From Flavobacterium orientale (GTDB lineage: Bacteria > Bacteroidota > Bacteroidia > Flavobacteriales > Flavobacteriaceae): a stretch of 64,000 bases of DNA. The position numbers were made by a program, and so were the translations under genes. Location of the stretch: contig NZ_BMFG01000007.1 of the NCBI RefSeq assembly GCF_014638005.1, positions 110,418-174,417 on the forward strand, written 5' to 3'. The notes under the pieces were generated by a model, which searched no databases, was not told the origin of the DNA, and was given only the letters and a program-made list of their open reading frames with translations. Shown here piece by piece: positions 25,666-35,366 of this stretch; the first letter of the stretch is position 1; each line of letters opens with the position of its first letter.

Positions 25666-26277
25666 ATGAAAAATTATTTTTTAGTGACACTGGCTTTGGT
25701 GTTGCCAACGCTCCTTTTTTGTCAAGAAGATTACACCATTACCATAAACGGAAAGAAAATGGATGTGGCTCTGGACAAAGAATTCACAACCACAATTAAC
25801 GGAAAAAGCACTGTACTGAAAGTAAACATTAAAGATACATTATCTTATAGTGACGCGTTTTTTAATTTTAAATACCCCAGTGATTTTAAAATTTCTAAAA
25901 TACAAGTCGAACAAGGTATTGAACAACTAACCATCATGAGTGCTGAAGGTTCCGGAATTATAATTCAACGCTACAATACTATCAATCCAAAGTTTTTGAA
26001 CGAGATGATGATGAATGAAGTGACCAAAGAAAGTGTAAATTATGGCTACGATTTGGTTCGAAAAGACTATGATAGAAAATTAAAAAACGGAGTCAACCTG
26101 CAGGTTGCAAAAGCAGTCTTGACGTATGAAGAAGATGTGAATACTTATGAAATAGCCTCACATGGTTTTAAAGACAGTGGCGTATTAATCATGACCATGA
26201 CTATGAATGAAGAAAGTAAAGAACAAGGTGAAAAAATCATCAAAATGCTATGGGATACTTTAGAAATAAAAATATAA
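25666..26277 (+). CDS. Exported protein of unknown function
   Basis: 203 aa with a clear signal peptide (MKNYFLVTLALVLPTLLFCQ, cleavage near 20). The mature part opens with a repeated pattern, 'YTITINGKKMDV' then 'FTTTINGKSTVL', suggesting paired beta hairpins. The rest is a mixed alpha/beta domain without cysteines or a recognised motif. I do not recognise a family. It is 25 nt upstream of another small exported protein and has its own consensus promoter, so the two are likely expressed together. Confidence 0.75.
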   Translation: MKNYFLVTLALVLPTLLFCQEDYTITINGKKMDVALDKEFTTTINGKSTVLKVNIKDTLSYSDAFFNFKYPSDFKISKIQVEQGIEQLTIMSAEGSGIIIQRYNTINPKFLNEMMMNEVTKESVNYGYDLVRKDYDRKLKNGVNLQVAKAVLTYEEDVNTYEIASHGFKDSGVLIMTMTMNEESKEQGEKIIKMLWDTLEIKI

Positions 26278-26302
26278 TTAGCGGACTAAACCAAACCACT
26301 CA

Positions 26303-26680
26303 ATGAAAATATTCGGAATCTTTTTGATTTTATGTACACAGCTAACCTTTGCTCAAGCAAAAAAAGCAGAACCCTACAACCACGGTCATAACGGTATCGA
26401 ACTGGTTTCCCGATGCAAAAAAGGGAATACCGTTATTGTGAGTACCTACAATGCTAAAATGACCATTCGGGAAGAAATTGCTCAAAGCATCTTCAAAATG
26501 TATGAAGCCAACCAATTGGAAAACAACCAATGGTTAACCGTAACCTGTAACGAAGCTAAAGTATATGGGAAATGTAACATCCGTACCAAAAACAAACTAA
26601 CCGCAATCGACTTCTATTTCGAAAAAGTATATTGGAATTCCGGTACCACCGAAGTCTATGTAAAACCGGCAAAACCGTAA
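26303..26680 (+). CDS. Small exported protein of unknown function
   Basis: 125 aa with a signal peptide (about 1-18, ending TFAQA). The mature domain has three cysteines (in 'SRCKKG', 'VTCNEA' and 'GKCNI') and ends in basic and proline residues. No family recognised. It probably shares the transcript of the preceding exported protein. The following 300 bp hold only repeat phrases. Confidence 0.7.
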   Translation: MKIFGIFLILCTQLTFAQAKKAEPYNHGHNGIELVSRCKKGNTVIVSTYNAKMTIREEIAQSIFKMYEANQLENNQWLTVTCNEAKVYGKCNIRTKNKLTAIDFYFEKVYWNSGTTEVYVKPAKP

Positions 26681-26943
26681 GCAATACAAAAGCATCTCAA
26701 ATTCTGTGCTTTCTGTGTTTTCTGTGAGAGGTAACTTTCCTCCCTAAAAAAAGCGAAGCGTCTTTGCGTCCTTAGCGTAATTCTTTGTGAACTTTGCGGT
26801 TAAAAACCTAATCCTCTTAATAAAAAAAAGCGAAGCGTCTTAAAAAAATCTGCGAAAATCAGCGTTGGCAAAGCCACCTGCGTCATCCGCGTTCCAACCT
26901 TCGCAAGAAAAAAAATTTAACACTTAAAACAAAAAACAAAAAA
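26681..26943 (+). repeat. Intergenic repeat phrases between exported protein and aconitase
   Basis: Gene-free. It contains 'AAAAAGCGAAGCGTCTTTGC' (from about 26749), a 'CTTTGTGAACTTTGCGGTTA' phrase, a second GCGAAGCGTC at about 26830, and 26861-26899 with TTGGCAAAGCCA and CGTCATCCGCGTTCC. The last block closely matches 23881-23919. These are decayed members of the same family as the region before gap. Confidence 0.8.
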
Positions 26944-26970
26944 AACTCCCGAATCACTTCGGGAGTTATA
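26944..26970 (-). terminator. Terminator of the aconitase gene
   Basis: AACTCCCGAA / TTCGGGAGTT stem with a 4-nt loop, about 20 nt past the aconitase stop on the minus strand, with A/T-rich flanks. Confidence 0.82.
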
Positions 26971-26987
26971 TATAAAAAAAGAAAAAC

Positions 26988-29255
26988 TTAAGCTCTTCCT
27001 GCCGCTGCAATCAAATTCAAAGCAGAACCTGCCACAAACCATCCAATCTGACTGTCATTATACGAATGATTAGCCATAATAACATCCTTGCTGCCATCTG
27101 CATGAACAAACTCTAACGTTAACGGTTTATCCGGTGCAAAATCAACTAAATCTACAAAATTGATAGTATCATTCTCTTGAATTTTGTCATAATCCGCTTC
27201 ATTGGCAAAAGTTAAAGCCAACATCCCTTGTTTCTTCAAATTGGTTTCGTGAATACGAGCAAATGATTTTACCAATACCGCTTTCACACCTAAGAAACGA
27301 GGTTCCATAGCCGCGTGTTCTCTTGAAGAACCTTCGCCATAATTGTGGTCTCCCACAACAATTGAAGGAACACCTGCAGCTTTATAAGCTCTTTGAACAG
27401 CCGGAACAGCATCATAGGCTCCTGTCAATTGATTTTTAACCGTATTCGTTTTTTGATTAAAAGCATTTACGGCTCCAATCAACATGTTATTCGAAATATT
27501 ATCCAAATGACCTCTGAAACGCAACCAAGGTCCGGCCATCGAAATGTGGTCGGTGGTACATTTTCCGAAAGCTTTGATTAATAATTTTGCATTGGTAATG
27601 TTTTTTCCATCCCATGGTGAGAAGGGTTCCAACAATTGTAAACGTTCTGAAGTGGGACTTACCGCTACTTGAACTCCCGTACCATCTTCGGCAGGTGCTT
27701 GATAACCCGGATCTTCCGCATCAAACCCTTTTGGAGGTAACTCATTTCCGCTTGGTTCGTCCAATCGCACTTCTTGTCCGTCCTCGTTAATCAACGTATC
27801 CGTTAATGGATTAAATCCTAAATCACCGGCAATCGCTAAAGCAGTAACTAACTCAGGTGAACCCACAAACGCTAGGGTATTTGGATTTCCATCGGCACGC
27901 TTTGAAAAGTTACGGTTGAACGAGTGAACAATCGTATTGCGTTCTTCTTTCTCCGCTCCTTCTCTATCCCACATTCCGATACACGGTCCGCAAGCATTCG
28001 CAAAAACAGTAGCTCCGATTTTATCGAAAGTATCAATAAAACCATCGCGTTCTATCGTATATCGTACGGTTTCTGAACCCGGTGTAATCGTAAACTGTGC
28101 TTTTGTTTTTAAGTTTTTCTCCGAAACTTGTTTCGCTAAGGATGCAGCTCTGGCAATATCCTCATAAGAAGAATTGGTACAAGAACCAATCAAACCTACT
28201 TCAATTTTCAATGGCCAATTGTTTTTAATAGCTTCTTCTTTCATTTTAGAAATTGGCGTTGCCAAATCCGGTGTGAAAGGACCATTCAAATGGGGCTCTA
28301 ATTCCGATAAATTAATTTCAATAACTTGATCAAAATACTGCTCCGGATTGGCATATACCTCCGCATCAGCTGTCAAATAAGAAGCTACTTGGTTGGCCGC
28401 ATCAGCAACATCGGCTCTTCCGGTGGAACGCAAATAACGATCCATCGAAGCATCATAGCCAAAAGTGGACGTAGTAGCCCCAATTTCAGCTCCCATATTA
28501 CAAATGGTGCCTTTTCCGGTACACGACATCGCCAAAGCTCCTTCGCCAAAATATTCAACAATAGCTCCGGTTCCTCCCTTTACAGTTAGAATGCCGGCTA
28601 CTTTCAAAATAACATCTTTCGGTGCGGTCCAACCGGATAATTTTCCGGTTAACTTTACACCTATAAGTTTTGGAAATTTCAATTCCCAAGCCATGCCTGA
28701 CATTACATCTACTGCATCTGCTCCTCCTACTCCAATGGCCAACATGCCTAATCCGCCTGCATTTACGGTATGCGAATCGGTTCCAATCATCATTCCTCCG
28801 GGAAATGCATAATTTTCTAATACCACTTGATGGATAATTCCGGCTCCCGGTTTCCAAAAACCAATACCGTATTTATCCGATACCGACGATAAGAAATCAA
28901 ACACTTCATTACTTTGTTGCTTCGCACGAGCTAAATCAGTTTTAGCATCTACTTTAGCTTGAATTAAGTGATCACAGTGAACCGTAGTGGGAACTGCTAC
29001 TTTGCTTTTTCCGGCATGCATAAATTGCAATAAAGCCATTTGTGCAGTCGCATCTTGACAAGCAACACGATCCGGTGCAAAATCAACATAATCTTCACCT
29101 CGCTTAAAAGCTTGTGAAGGCGTTCCTTCCCATAAGTGGGAATATAAAATTTTCTCAGATAAGGTAAGTGGACGACCTACTAACTCACGAGCTTTGTCAA
29201 CACGTTCCGCTAGATTAGCATACACTTTTTGAATCATTTCAATATCAAATGCCAT
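26988..29255 (-). CDS. acnA: Aconitate hydratase
   Basis: The TCA-cycle enzyme that interconverts citrate and isocitrate with a 4Fe-4S cluster. The cluster cysteines are visible in '[14 protein letters not shown]' and '[12 protein letters not shown]'. The swivel domain carries '[19 protein letters not shown]' and the substrate loop '[17 protein letters not shown]'. With the start at 29255 ([15 protein letters not shown]) it has 755 aa, like the mitochondrial-type enzymes. An upstream start would pass the -7 box. It appears monocistronic. Confidence 0.95.
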   Translation of the reverse strand: MAFDIEMIQKVYANLAERVDKARELVGRPLTLSEKILYSHLWEGTPSQAFKRGEDYVDFAPDRVACQDATAQMALLQFMHAGKSKVAVPTTVHCDHLIQAKVDAKTDLARAKQQSNEVFDFLSSVSDKYGIGFWKPGAGIIHQVVLENYAFPGGMMIGTDSHTVNAGGLGMLAIGVGGADAVDVMSGMAWELKFPKLIGVKLTGKLSGWTAPKDVILKVAGILTVKGGTGAIVEYFGEGALAMSCTGKGTICNMGAEIGATTSTFGYDASMDRYLRSTGRADVADAANQVASYLTADAEVYANPEQYFDQVIEINLSELEPHLNGPFTPDLATPISKMKEEAIKNNWPLKIEVGLIGSCTNSSYEDIARAASLAKQVSEKNLKTKAQFTITPGSETVRYTIERDGFIDTFDKIGATVFANACGPCIGMWDREGAEKEERNTIVHSFNRNFSKRADGNPNTLAFVGSPELVTALAIAGDLGFNPLTDTLINEDGQEVRLDEPSGNELPPKGFDAEDPGYQAPAEDGTGVQVAVSPTSERLQLLEPFSPWDGKNITNAKLLIKAFGKCTTDHISMAGPWLRFRGHLDNISNNMLIGAVNAFNQKTNTVKNQLTGAYDAVPAVQRAYKAAGVPSIVVGDHNYGEGSSREHAAMEPRFLGVKAVLVKSFARIHETNLKKQGMLALTFANEADYDKIQENDTINFVDLVDFAPDKPLTLEFVHADGSKDVIMANHSYNDSQIGWFVAGSALNLIAAAGRA

Positions 29256-29284
29256 AGGTGGTAAAGGTTTATTTGTTTGTGGTG

Positions 29285-29292
29285 CAAAATTA
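29285..29292 (-). promoter_or_regulatory. -7 box of the aconitase gene
   Basis: The minus strand reads TAATTTTG (TAnnTTTG), 30 nt before the chosen start codon. No spaced TTG was found. Confidence 0.5.
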
Positions 29293-29747
29293 CGAAATCG
29301 TAAGAACATTAGAAAATTAATAGGTAAATATCTCTTTTAGAAATCATTTTTTATTAAAAACGATTTTTTAAAAGGAATTTTTCAATAAATAGCAATATAA
29401 CAATCGAATAATGAAAATTTGATAATTTCAAAGCCTTAAAATAACAATTTCATAAAAGGGAATAAAAAGAATAAAGAAAAAAAGAGTAGTTAATCCACTT
29501 CTGATTTGCTTCTGTCATACTGAACCCTGTCATATTGAACGTTGAACCCTTCATGCTGAACGTTGAAACCTGTCATGCTGAACTCGTTTCAGCATCTCCA
29601 AAAACCTAACTCCCTACTCCTACAAAAAAAAAGACCCCCGATTCCTCGAAAGCCTCCTATATCCTTTAAAACCGCTAAACTTTTTTAACCCGTAAAGTAC
29701 CTCAGCAACTCAATACCTCAGTAAATCAGTGCCTCATCTACTCAGCC
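29293..29747. other. Gene-free region between aconitase and moxR
   Basis: AT-rich DNA with repeat phrases. 29515-29600 holds several 'TGAACCCTGTCATATTGAAC'-type words, including GTCATGCTGAAC followed by TCGTTTCAGCATC, an imperfect palindrome also seen in another form near 23226. 29696-29745 holds 'CTCAGCAACTCAATACCTCA'-type phrases. The MoxR operon terminator lies at 29624-29655. No reading frame is supported. Confidence 0.7.
29624..29655 (-). terminator. Terminator of the isomerase-moxR operon
   Basis: On the minus strand AGGCTTTCGA and TCGGGGGTCT pair, using several G-U pairs, around a GGAA tetraloop, followed by a long T-run. A near-identical device with a GAGA loop ends the gene at 63417. 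Confidence 0.7.
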
Positions 29748-30701
29748 CTAAATCAACTCCCCAATAATCTTCTCCACACTCAACCCCTCAGCATCCGCCT
29801 TGTAATTCTTAACCACACGATGGCGTAAAATACCCTCCGCAACCGCCTTCACATCTTCAATATCAGGAGAAAATTTACCGTTAAAAGCGGCATGTGCTTT
29901 AGCAGCTAAAATTAAATTTTGTGAAGCTCTTGGCCCTGCTCCCCAATCAATATAGTTCTTGATAAAATCAGTAGCCATTGGATTGTCAGGACGGGTCTTA
30001 CTAACCAAAGTAACGGCATATTCAATGACATTGTCAGCCACAGGAATACGACGAATCAAATGTTGAAAATCAATAATTTCCTGTGCAGTAAACAACGATT
30101 GAATGGTGGGATTGTGATCCGTAGTAGTATTCTTTACCACCTGAACTTCCTCCGAAAAAGAAGGATAATCCAATTTTATGGAAAACATAAAACGGTCCAA
30201 TTGGGCTTCCGGTAAAGGATAAGTTCCCTCCTGTTCTATTGGGTTTTGAGTAGCTAATACAAAATAGGGCAAACTCAATTTATAGTTCTGTCCGGCTATA
30301 GTAACCGCTCGTTCCTGCATGGCTTCCAACAAAGCGGCTTGTGTTTTAGGTGGTGTTCGGTTGATCTCATCCGCCAAAATAATGTTAGAAAAAATCGGTC
30401 CTTTAATAAACTTAAAGGATCTATTCTCATCCAAAATTTCACTCCCCAAAATATCTGAAGGCATCAAATCCGGTGTAAACTGTATGCGTTTAAAATCCAA
30501 ACCTAATGCTTGTGAAATCGTGTTGACCAATAAGGTTTTTGCCAAACCCGGAACACCAACCAACAAGGCATGTCCGCCGGAAAAAATACTCAGCAATACT
30601 TGATCGACAACCAAATCTTGTCCTACAATTATTTTGGCAATCTCGCTCTTGAGCTCGTGTCGTTTTTGAACTAATGTTTCTAGGGCTTGAACGTCTGACA
30701 T
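29748..30701 (-). CDS. MoxR-family AAA+ ATPase
   Basis: A 317-aa AAA+ ATPase with Walker A GVPGLAKT at 49-56, Walker B 'IILADEINRTPPKTQAALLEAMQE' and a sensor motif 'FVLATQNPIEQEGTYPLPEAQ'. MoxR proteins act as chaperones, usually beside VWA-domain and DUF58 genes. Here no such partner follows. Instead the gene is the last member of a run of periplasmic isomerase genes, 35 nt after the nearest one. Confidence 0.92.
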   Translation of the reverse strand: MSDVQALETLVQKRHELKSEIAKIIVGQDLVVDQVLLSIFSGGHALLVGVPGLAKTLLVNTISQALGLDFKRIQFTPDLMPSDILGSEILDENRSFKFIKGPIFSNIILADEINRTPPKTQAALLEAMQERAVTIAGQNYKLSLPYFVLATQNPIEQEGTYPLPEAQLDRFMFSIKLDYPSFSEEVQVVKNTTTDHNPTIQSLFTAQEIIDFQHLIRRIPVADNVIEYAVTLVSKTRPDNPMATDFIKNYIDWGAGPRASQNLILAAKAHAAFNGKFSPDIEDVKAVAEGILRHRVVKNYKADAEGLSVEKIIGELI

Positions 30702-30736
30702 GATGATTTTGGTGCTAGTTTACTATTTTAGATTGT

Positions 30737-32155
30737 TTATTTTACCCAACCGTTAACAAAGTCACAATTGCGGTAACTGCCGTTAACTTTGATAAACGTT
30801 TCGCCAATTTTTTCTTTGGTCCATTTATCGATTTCTATCAAACGTTTCTCACTTAAAGCCAATTCTTTAATTTTAATATAATCTTTAGAATATTCAGCTA
30901 CGTGCTCGTCAATACGATTGGTAACCGTAATGATTTTATATTGCTTCTGACCAAGCTTATCTTCTTCTAAAATCGGTAACGAAATCTCTTTATCTTTCAA
31001 ATTCGATACCTGATTATACAATGTAGGATCCATTTTGGTCAACTCAAATTTAGAATCTAAAGTTCTCGGATTTAAAAACACACCCCCATTTGCACGAGTT
31101 TCTTTTTCATCTGACATCGTTCTTGCTGCATCTGCAAACGAAATTTCTCCTTCCATAATGCGATTACGAATCAATGTTATCTTATCTCTAGCTTCTTTTA
31201 AAGCTTCATCAGTCACTTTTGGAGTCAACAAAATATGTCGCAACTCCAATTCTTGGCCTTTAATTCGTTCTAATAAAATAATGTGATACCCATATTCCGT
31301 TTCAAAAGGCTTGGAAATTTCACCCTCATTCAAACTGAAAGCTACATCTTTAAATTCTTTTAGAAAGGGGGTTTTTCTATTTATTTTATAAAAACCGCCA
31401 TTTGAAGAGGAAGCTCTATCCTGTGTATAAATTACCGCTCGTGAAGTAAAACTGGCTCCTTCTTCTAATACTTCTCTTCGAATTTCGTTGAGTCGATCAA
31501 TCACTTTTTGCTTCTCCGCTTCGGAAACTTTAGGTTGAATGATAATTTGTGACACTTCCATTTCTGCTCCAAAGGTGGGTAAATCTTCTTGAGGTATCTT
31601 TTTAAAGAAAGTCCTCACTTCTTCAGGTGTAATCTCTATGTCCTCAATTATCTTATTTCGCATTTCCGTGGTCAACTTGTTGTTCTTTAACACATCAAAA
31701 AAGAAAGAACGAAACTCCTCCTCATTTTTTTTGTTGTAAAACTTTAAAATCTTCTTCATATCACCACCAATTTGCTCCATCATGACACCGATTTTTTCAT
31801 TCATCATGGCATTGATTTCCGCATCAGTAACAACAATTGTACTGTCTTGTGTGGCTTGATGAGCATACAATTTATCTTCTAACAAAGAACCTAAAACCTG
31901 ACAACGTGGGATATCCGCAGCGGAAGCTCCTTGCTGAGCCAATTCAATATAAGCCAAATCGATATCGGAGTCCAAAATGATGTAATCGCCAACGGCTGCA
32001 ATGATACCGTCAATTTTTTGACGATTGGACTTCTTAATCGTGTCCTTTTTTACCGGTGTAGACGGTGCTTCTTGTATTATTTCTTGTGATTGCCCTAATA
32101 GAGCTCCCAAAAGGAACAGGGAGGTTAAAAAATTACGGCTTTTTATAAATTTCAT
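30737..32155 (-). CDS. SurA-like peptidyl-prolyl isomerase (periplasmic)
   Basis: A 472-aa outer-membrane-protein chaperone of the SurA type. A signal peptide (about 1-24, ending GQSQE) is followed by a SurA N-terminal domain ('IIAAVGDYIILDSDIDLAYIEL') and two parvulin rotamase domains ('VSQIIIQPKVSEAEKQKV...KPFETEYGYHIILLE' and 'LRHILLTPKVTDEALKEA'). The start at 32155 gives a proper signal peptide. The gene overlaps the preceding reading frame by 23 bp. It is the third isomerase-type gene in a row. Confidence 0.9.
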   Translation of the reverse strand: MKFIKSRNFLTSLFLLGALLGQSQEIIQEAPSTPVKKDTIKKSNRQKIDGIIAAVGDYIILDSDIDLAYIELAQQGASAADIPRCQVLGSLLEDKLYAHQATQDSTIVVTDAEINAMMNEKIGVMMEQIGGDMKKILKFYNKKNEEEFRSFFFDVLKNNKLTTEMRNKIIEDIEITPEEVRTFFKKIPQEDLPTFGAEMEVSQIIIQPKVSEAEKQKVIDRLNEIRREVLEEGASFTSRAVIYTQDRASSSNGGFYKINRKTPFLKEFKDVAFSLNEGEISKPFETEYGYHIILLERIKGQELELRHILLTPKVTDEALKEARDKITLIRNRIMEGEISFADAARTMSDEKETRANGGVFLNPRTLDSKFELTKMDPTLYNQVSNLKDKEISLPILEEDKLGQKQYKIITVTNRIDEHVAEYSKDYIKIKELALSEKRLIEIDKWTKEKIGETFIKVNGSYRNCDFVNGWVK

Positions 32156-32993
32156 ACTTCTTGTTTTTAATAGCATCTTCAGTGATTTCTCGTTCTATAT
32201 TCTTTATTAATTCTAATTTTCGTTGATTAATCAACAATTCCTTTAAGGTCGGTTGCAGATAACCAAAAGGACTAATCTGATCTTTTTCTATAACCTGACT
32301 CACTTTTACAAAATAAAGGGAAGTCGAGTCGGGTTGCGTATAACCCATTCCGGCTTGTATAAATTTGTCCCTGTTATCAGGTGTTATAAAAGGCAACTTC
32401 CGATACACCTGATTCAATTCTACCCAGACGGAATCATTAAAGGCATAATTGATAAACTGCAATTGATAATTTTCCCAAAAAGCGGCATCTTTCTTCTTAA
32501 AATCAAAAAAACGTCCTTTTATTTGTTCCAATTTCGGATGATCCTTTGGCAAATGTATATAACGCAAACGTACTAACGTACCGTTTGTTTTAAAATTTTC
32601 TTTATTCAAGTCATAATAACGCTTCAACTCACTCGGCTCAACCACAGTATCAATGGATTGCGATACTAAATCTTCTAAATAGGCTTTGGTATACAAATCC
32701 GTTTTATACTGCTCAATTAGTTTATTAAAGCTGGCTAGATTTTCCGTACTTAAATTGAGTTCGGCTCCTTGAATTAACAACATCTGGGTGGCCCAACGAT
32801 CAATGAAATTTCGAACAATGACCAGACTGTCTTCTGAGGTAGTGCCTTCCGGAACCAAATCCTCCAACGCTTCTTTAAACAAATAATGTTTTCCGACACG
32901 TGCCACTGCTTCCGGCTTTTCTTCAGATTTAAAATAATCACAAGAAGAAACACCAAACAACAGAACAAGTACAATCGGAAAAAGTAGTCGCAT
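32133..32993 (-). CDS. Peptidyl-prolyl isomerase-like lipoprotein
   Basis: 286 aa. The lipobox 'GVSSCDYF' (Cys 18) marks a lipoprotein. The following 'AVARVGKHYLFKEALEDLVPEGTT' matches the SurA/PrsA N-terminal domain. No complete parvulin active-site pattern is visible, so it may be a chaperone without isomerase activity. It lies directly after the 657-aa isomerase gene (stop and start abut) and overlaps the SurA-like gene, so the three are translationally linked. Confidence 0.82.
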   Translation of the reverse strand: MRLLFPIVLVLLFGVSSCDYFKSEEKPEAVARVGKHYLFKEALEDLVPEGTTSEDSLVIVRNFIDRWATQMLLIQGAELNLSTENLASFNKLIEQYKTDLYTKAYLEDLVSQSIDTVVEPSELKRYYDLNKENFKTNGTLVRLRYIHLPKDHPKLEQIKGRFFDFKKKDAAFWENYQLQFINYAFNDSVWVELNQVYRKLPFITPDNRDKFIQAGMGYTQPDSTSLYFVKVSQVIEKDQISPFGYLQPTLKELLINQRKLELIKNIEREITEDAIKNKKYEIYKKP

Positions 32994-34967
32994 TTAGTTT
33001 TTAATTTGCTTTTTTACAGCGGTAAAAACATCCTGATTGACTTGAATCGTAAATTCCTTTTTCAACTCAGAAAGCCAATTAGACTCCAAATAATTCTGAT
33101 AGTCATTGATGACCCTACCCTTGGTCTCATCCAACGCCTTCGGACCTGCCGGTAAGACTTCATTTACCAGAACAATATAATAATAAGCTCCTTCTTTCAG
33201 CACAGGTTGTAAACCTTTAGACAAAGTAACTGTTTTAGGCAAGGACTCATTCCCTTCTTCAAAAACGCCTTCTGCAACCATAATGGATACCGTTTCAGCA
33301 GTATTCAACTTTTCTTTTAAAGTGGCAGCAGTGGCTTTTTTCTTCAACAAACCATGTGCTTTTTGGGCTACGGCTTCATTGGTTGTTGTCGCAATCAAAA
33401 CATCATAACGGTTTTTCCACTGGTAGTTTTTAAGATTGTTTTCATAAAACGATGTCAAACCAACCGTGTCGGTTTTAGCTCGCTGCCAAATTTCGGTTTC
33501 CATCAAATCAAACAACAACAAACCATCTCGGTACTCATCCATTACAGCAGAAAACTCAGGAAACTCATTTTCCAAGTTAGCATCATAATAGTGATTCAAT
33601 TGAATTTCAATAAAATTGTCATAGTGATAATCAATCCATTTAGACAAGGGCTTAATCGGTTCACTTTGTTTTTGATAGGTCGCAATATAATTCAGAAAAT
33701 CTTCTCCGGTCAATTGCTTTTTGTCAAAAGATACTAGCGTACCCTTATATGGGGTTAAATCAGTAGGTAAATCCCAAGATTGTGTATAAACGGCATCAGT
33801 AATGGCTTTTCGTGTAGCTTGATACACTTTTTCCTGACGCTTTACGGGGTATTTTTTACGTAACTTTTCATTCATCGACTCCGCAATAATTCGCGAACGA
33901 TCATCTCGGGAAATTTTAGATTCTATCTCACCTTTCAAAGCATCAAACGATTTCATTTCATGCTTTTCAAGCAACTTAACGATATGCCATCCAAACTGCG
34001 TTTTTATGGGTTTGGATAACGGACTTTCCGGCGTCAACGAAAAAGCAGTGTTTTCAAACACTTCTGAACTCAATTGACCGGAACCAAAACGGGCCAAAGC
34101 TCCGCCTCGAACTGAGGAGGATTGATCTTGCGAAAATTGTTGAGCCAAGGTTTCAAATGATTCTCCTTGCTGCAATTTCTTATAAATATCTTGAATTTTT
34201 TGTTCAATTGTTGCGTTTTCTTGCGGATCATCTTTATCCGAATGCAGCAACATGATATGAGCTACAGAAACTTCTCCACGATTATCGCGAACATCGTGTA
34301 TGTTTAGAATATGGTAACCAAATCGGGTGCGTACCGGTTTCGAAATAGTTCCAACGGGAGTGGTATAAGCTGCCGTTTCAAAAGGATATACCATTCGAAA
34401 AGCAGAAAAATAACCCAAATCCCCTTTATTATCTTTAGCAGAAGGATCTTCCGAATACTGTTGAGCTAGCGTACCAAAATCTTCGCCGGCTATAGCTCTT
34501 TTTTGTAAACCTACAATTTTAGTGTAAGCTGATAACGTATCCGCAGGTGCAGCATTCTCATTAACTAAAATTAAAATATGGGAAGCTCGGATTTCTTTTT
34601 TCATCCGTTCATAACCTTCCGTAATCAATTCGTTGGTCACCTTACTATCCGTAAGGTAGTTTTTGGCCAACTGCCCACGATAGGTATTTAACTCGTTGAT
34701 ATAATTGGGTTTGGTATGCAAATCCAACTTCTTGGCTTTGGCTACTTTTAATTTATAACCCAAATACAAATCCAAATACTGGTCCAAATCTTTTTGAGAT
34801 TCGTCTTTTACCAAATCTAAATTTTTTTGATACACCCTCACAAATTCATCCGTGTAATAAGGGGTAGTGTCAATTGTAAATAAAGTTTCTTTTTTTTGCT
34901 GCTGCTGTGCCGTTCCATAAAATGCACAAGCCAAAAACAAAGAATAAAAGAGCGGTTTGAAAGTCAT
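32994..34967 (-). CDS. Large periplasmic parvulin-type peptidyl-prolyl isomerase
   Basis: 657 aa with a signal peptide (about 1-20, 'LACAFYGTAQQ'). Two rotamase domains are clear: residues about 120-225 ('IRASHILILVNEN...GYFSAFRMVYPFE...TRFGYHILNI') and about 233-340 ('VSVAHIMLLHSD...GGALARFGSGQLSSEVFE...TQFGWHIVKL'). A long alpha-helical C-terminal region follows without known motif. It is the first gene of the three-isomerase/moxR operon and probably folds outer-membrane proteins. Confidence 0.9.
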   Translation of the reverse strand: MTFKPLFYSLFLACAFYGTAQQQQKKETLFTIDTTPYYTDEFVRVYQKNLDLVKDESQKDLDQYLDLYLGYKLKVAKAKKLDLHTKPNYINELNTYRGQLAKNYLTDSKVTNELITEGYERMKKEIRASHILILVNENAAPADTLSAYTKIVGLQKRAIAGEDFGTLAQQYSEDPSAKDNKGDLGYFSAFRMVYPFETAAYTTPVGTISKPVRTRFGYHILNIHDVRDNRGEVSVAHIMLLHSDKDDPQENATIEQKIQDIYKKLQQGESFETLAQQFSQDQSSSVRGGALARFGSGQLSSEVFENTAFSLTPESPLSKPIKTQFGWHIVKLLEKHEMKSFDALKGEIESKISRDDRSRIIAESMNEKLRKKYPVKRQEKVYQATRKAITDAVYTQSWDLPTDLTPYKGTLVSFDKKQLTGEDFLNYIATYQKQSEPIKPLSKWIDYHYDNFIEIQLNHYYDANLENEFPEFSAVMDEYRDGLLLFDLMETEIWQRAKTDTVGLTSFYENNLKNYQWKNRYDVLIATTTNEAVAQKAHGLLKKKATAATLKEKLNTAETVSIMVAEGVFEEGNESLPKTVTLSKGLQPVLKEGAYYYIVLVNEVLPAGPKALDETKGRVINDYQNYLESNWLSELKKEFTIQVNQDVFTAVKKQIKN

Positions 34968-35195
34968 ATCAGAATTACTTTTATAATCGTTTACTACAAA
35001 TAGTTTAGATAATTTGCAATCAACAAAAATAACAATTCAATCGCATTTTGCAACTATAGCACGGACTATTAACAAAAAATTAGTAGCCACCCACGCTAAG
35101 CCTCTGGTAGTAAAGAAAAGTTCGTGTTTTTTTTCTACTACTCCCTCTCCATAAAACCAAATCACAAACCTCGTGACTTTTCAACTTTGTGGCAA
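34968..35195. other. Gene-free region upstream of the isomerase operon
   Basis: It separates two divergent units. No clear TAnnTTTG element for the leftward operon was found. The repeat block and the prfC promoter follow on the right. Confidence 0.45.
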
Positions 35196-35315
35196 AACCC
35201 GCAACCCGCAACCCGCAACTTCAAAACCCGCAACTTCAAAACCCGCAACCCGCAACCCGCAACCCGTAACCCGTAACCCGTAACCCGCAACTTCAAAACC
35301 CGCAACTCGCAACCC
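35196..35315 (+). repeat. Two-word tandem repeat (AACCCGY heptamer with AACTTCAA octamer)
   Basis: Twelve copies of AACCCGC or AACCCGT (plus one AACTCGC variant) are arranged head to tail and interrupted three times by AACTTCAA. The order is three heptamers, octamer, one, octamer, seven (three of them ending in T), octamer, one, variant, then a truncated AACCC. It ends 2 bp before the TTG of the prfC promoter. Confidence 0.92.
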
Positions 35316-35317
35316 TA

Positions 35318-35348
35318 TTGCCTCCCCTAAAAAAAAACACTACTTTTG
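35318..35348 (+). promoter_or_regulatory. Promoter of prfC
   Basis: TTG at 35318-35320, a 20-bp spacer and TACTTTTG at 35341-35348. Full consensus. The ATG used is at 35367. Confidence 0.75.
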
Positions 35349-35366
35349 CACTCCATTACCAATCTT

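Noticed and set aside
28465..28812. 115-aa plus-strand frame inside the aconitase gene
   Set aside because: It lies antisense to a well-conserved enzyme and its composition follows the aconitase codons. No independent evidence.
33354..33737. 127-aa plus-strand frame inside the large isomerase gene
   Set aside because: Antisense shadow of a real coding region, Ile/Phe-rich nonsense, no promoter or start signal.
35317..35366. A longer prfC start (TTG at 35346)
   Set aside because: That codon overlaps the -7 promoter box. The ATG at 35367 matches the family N terminus.
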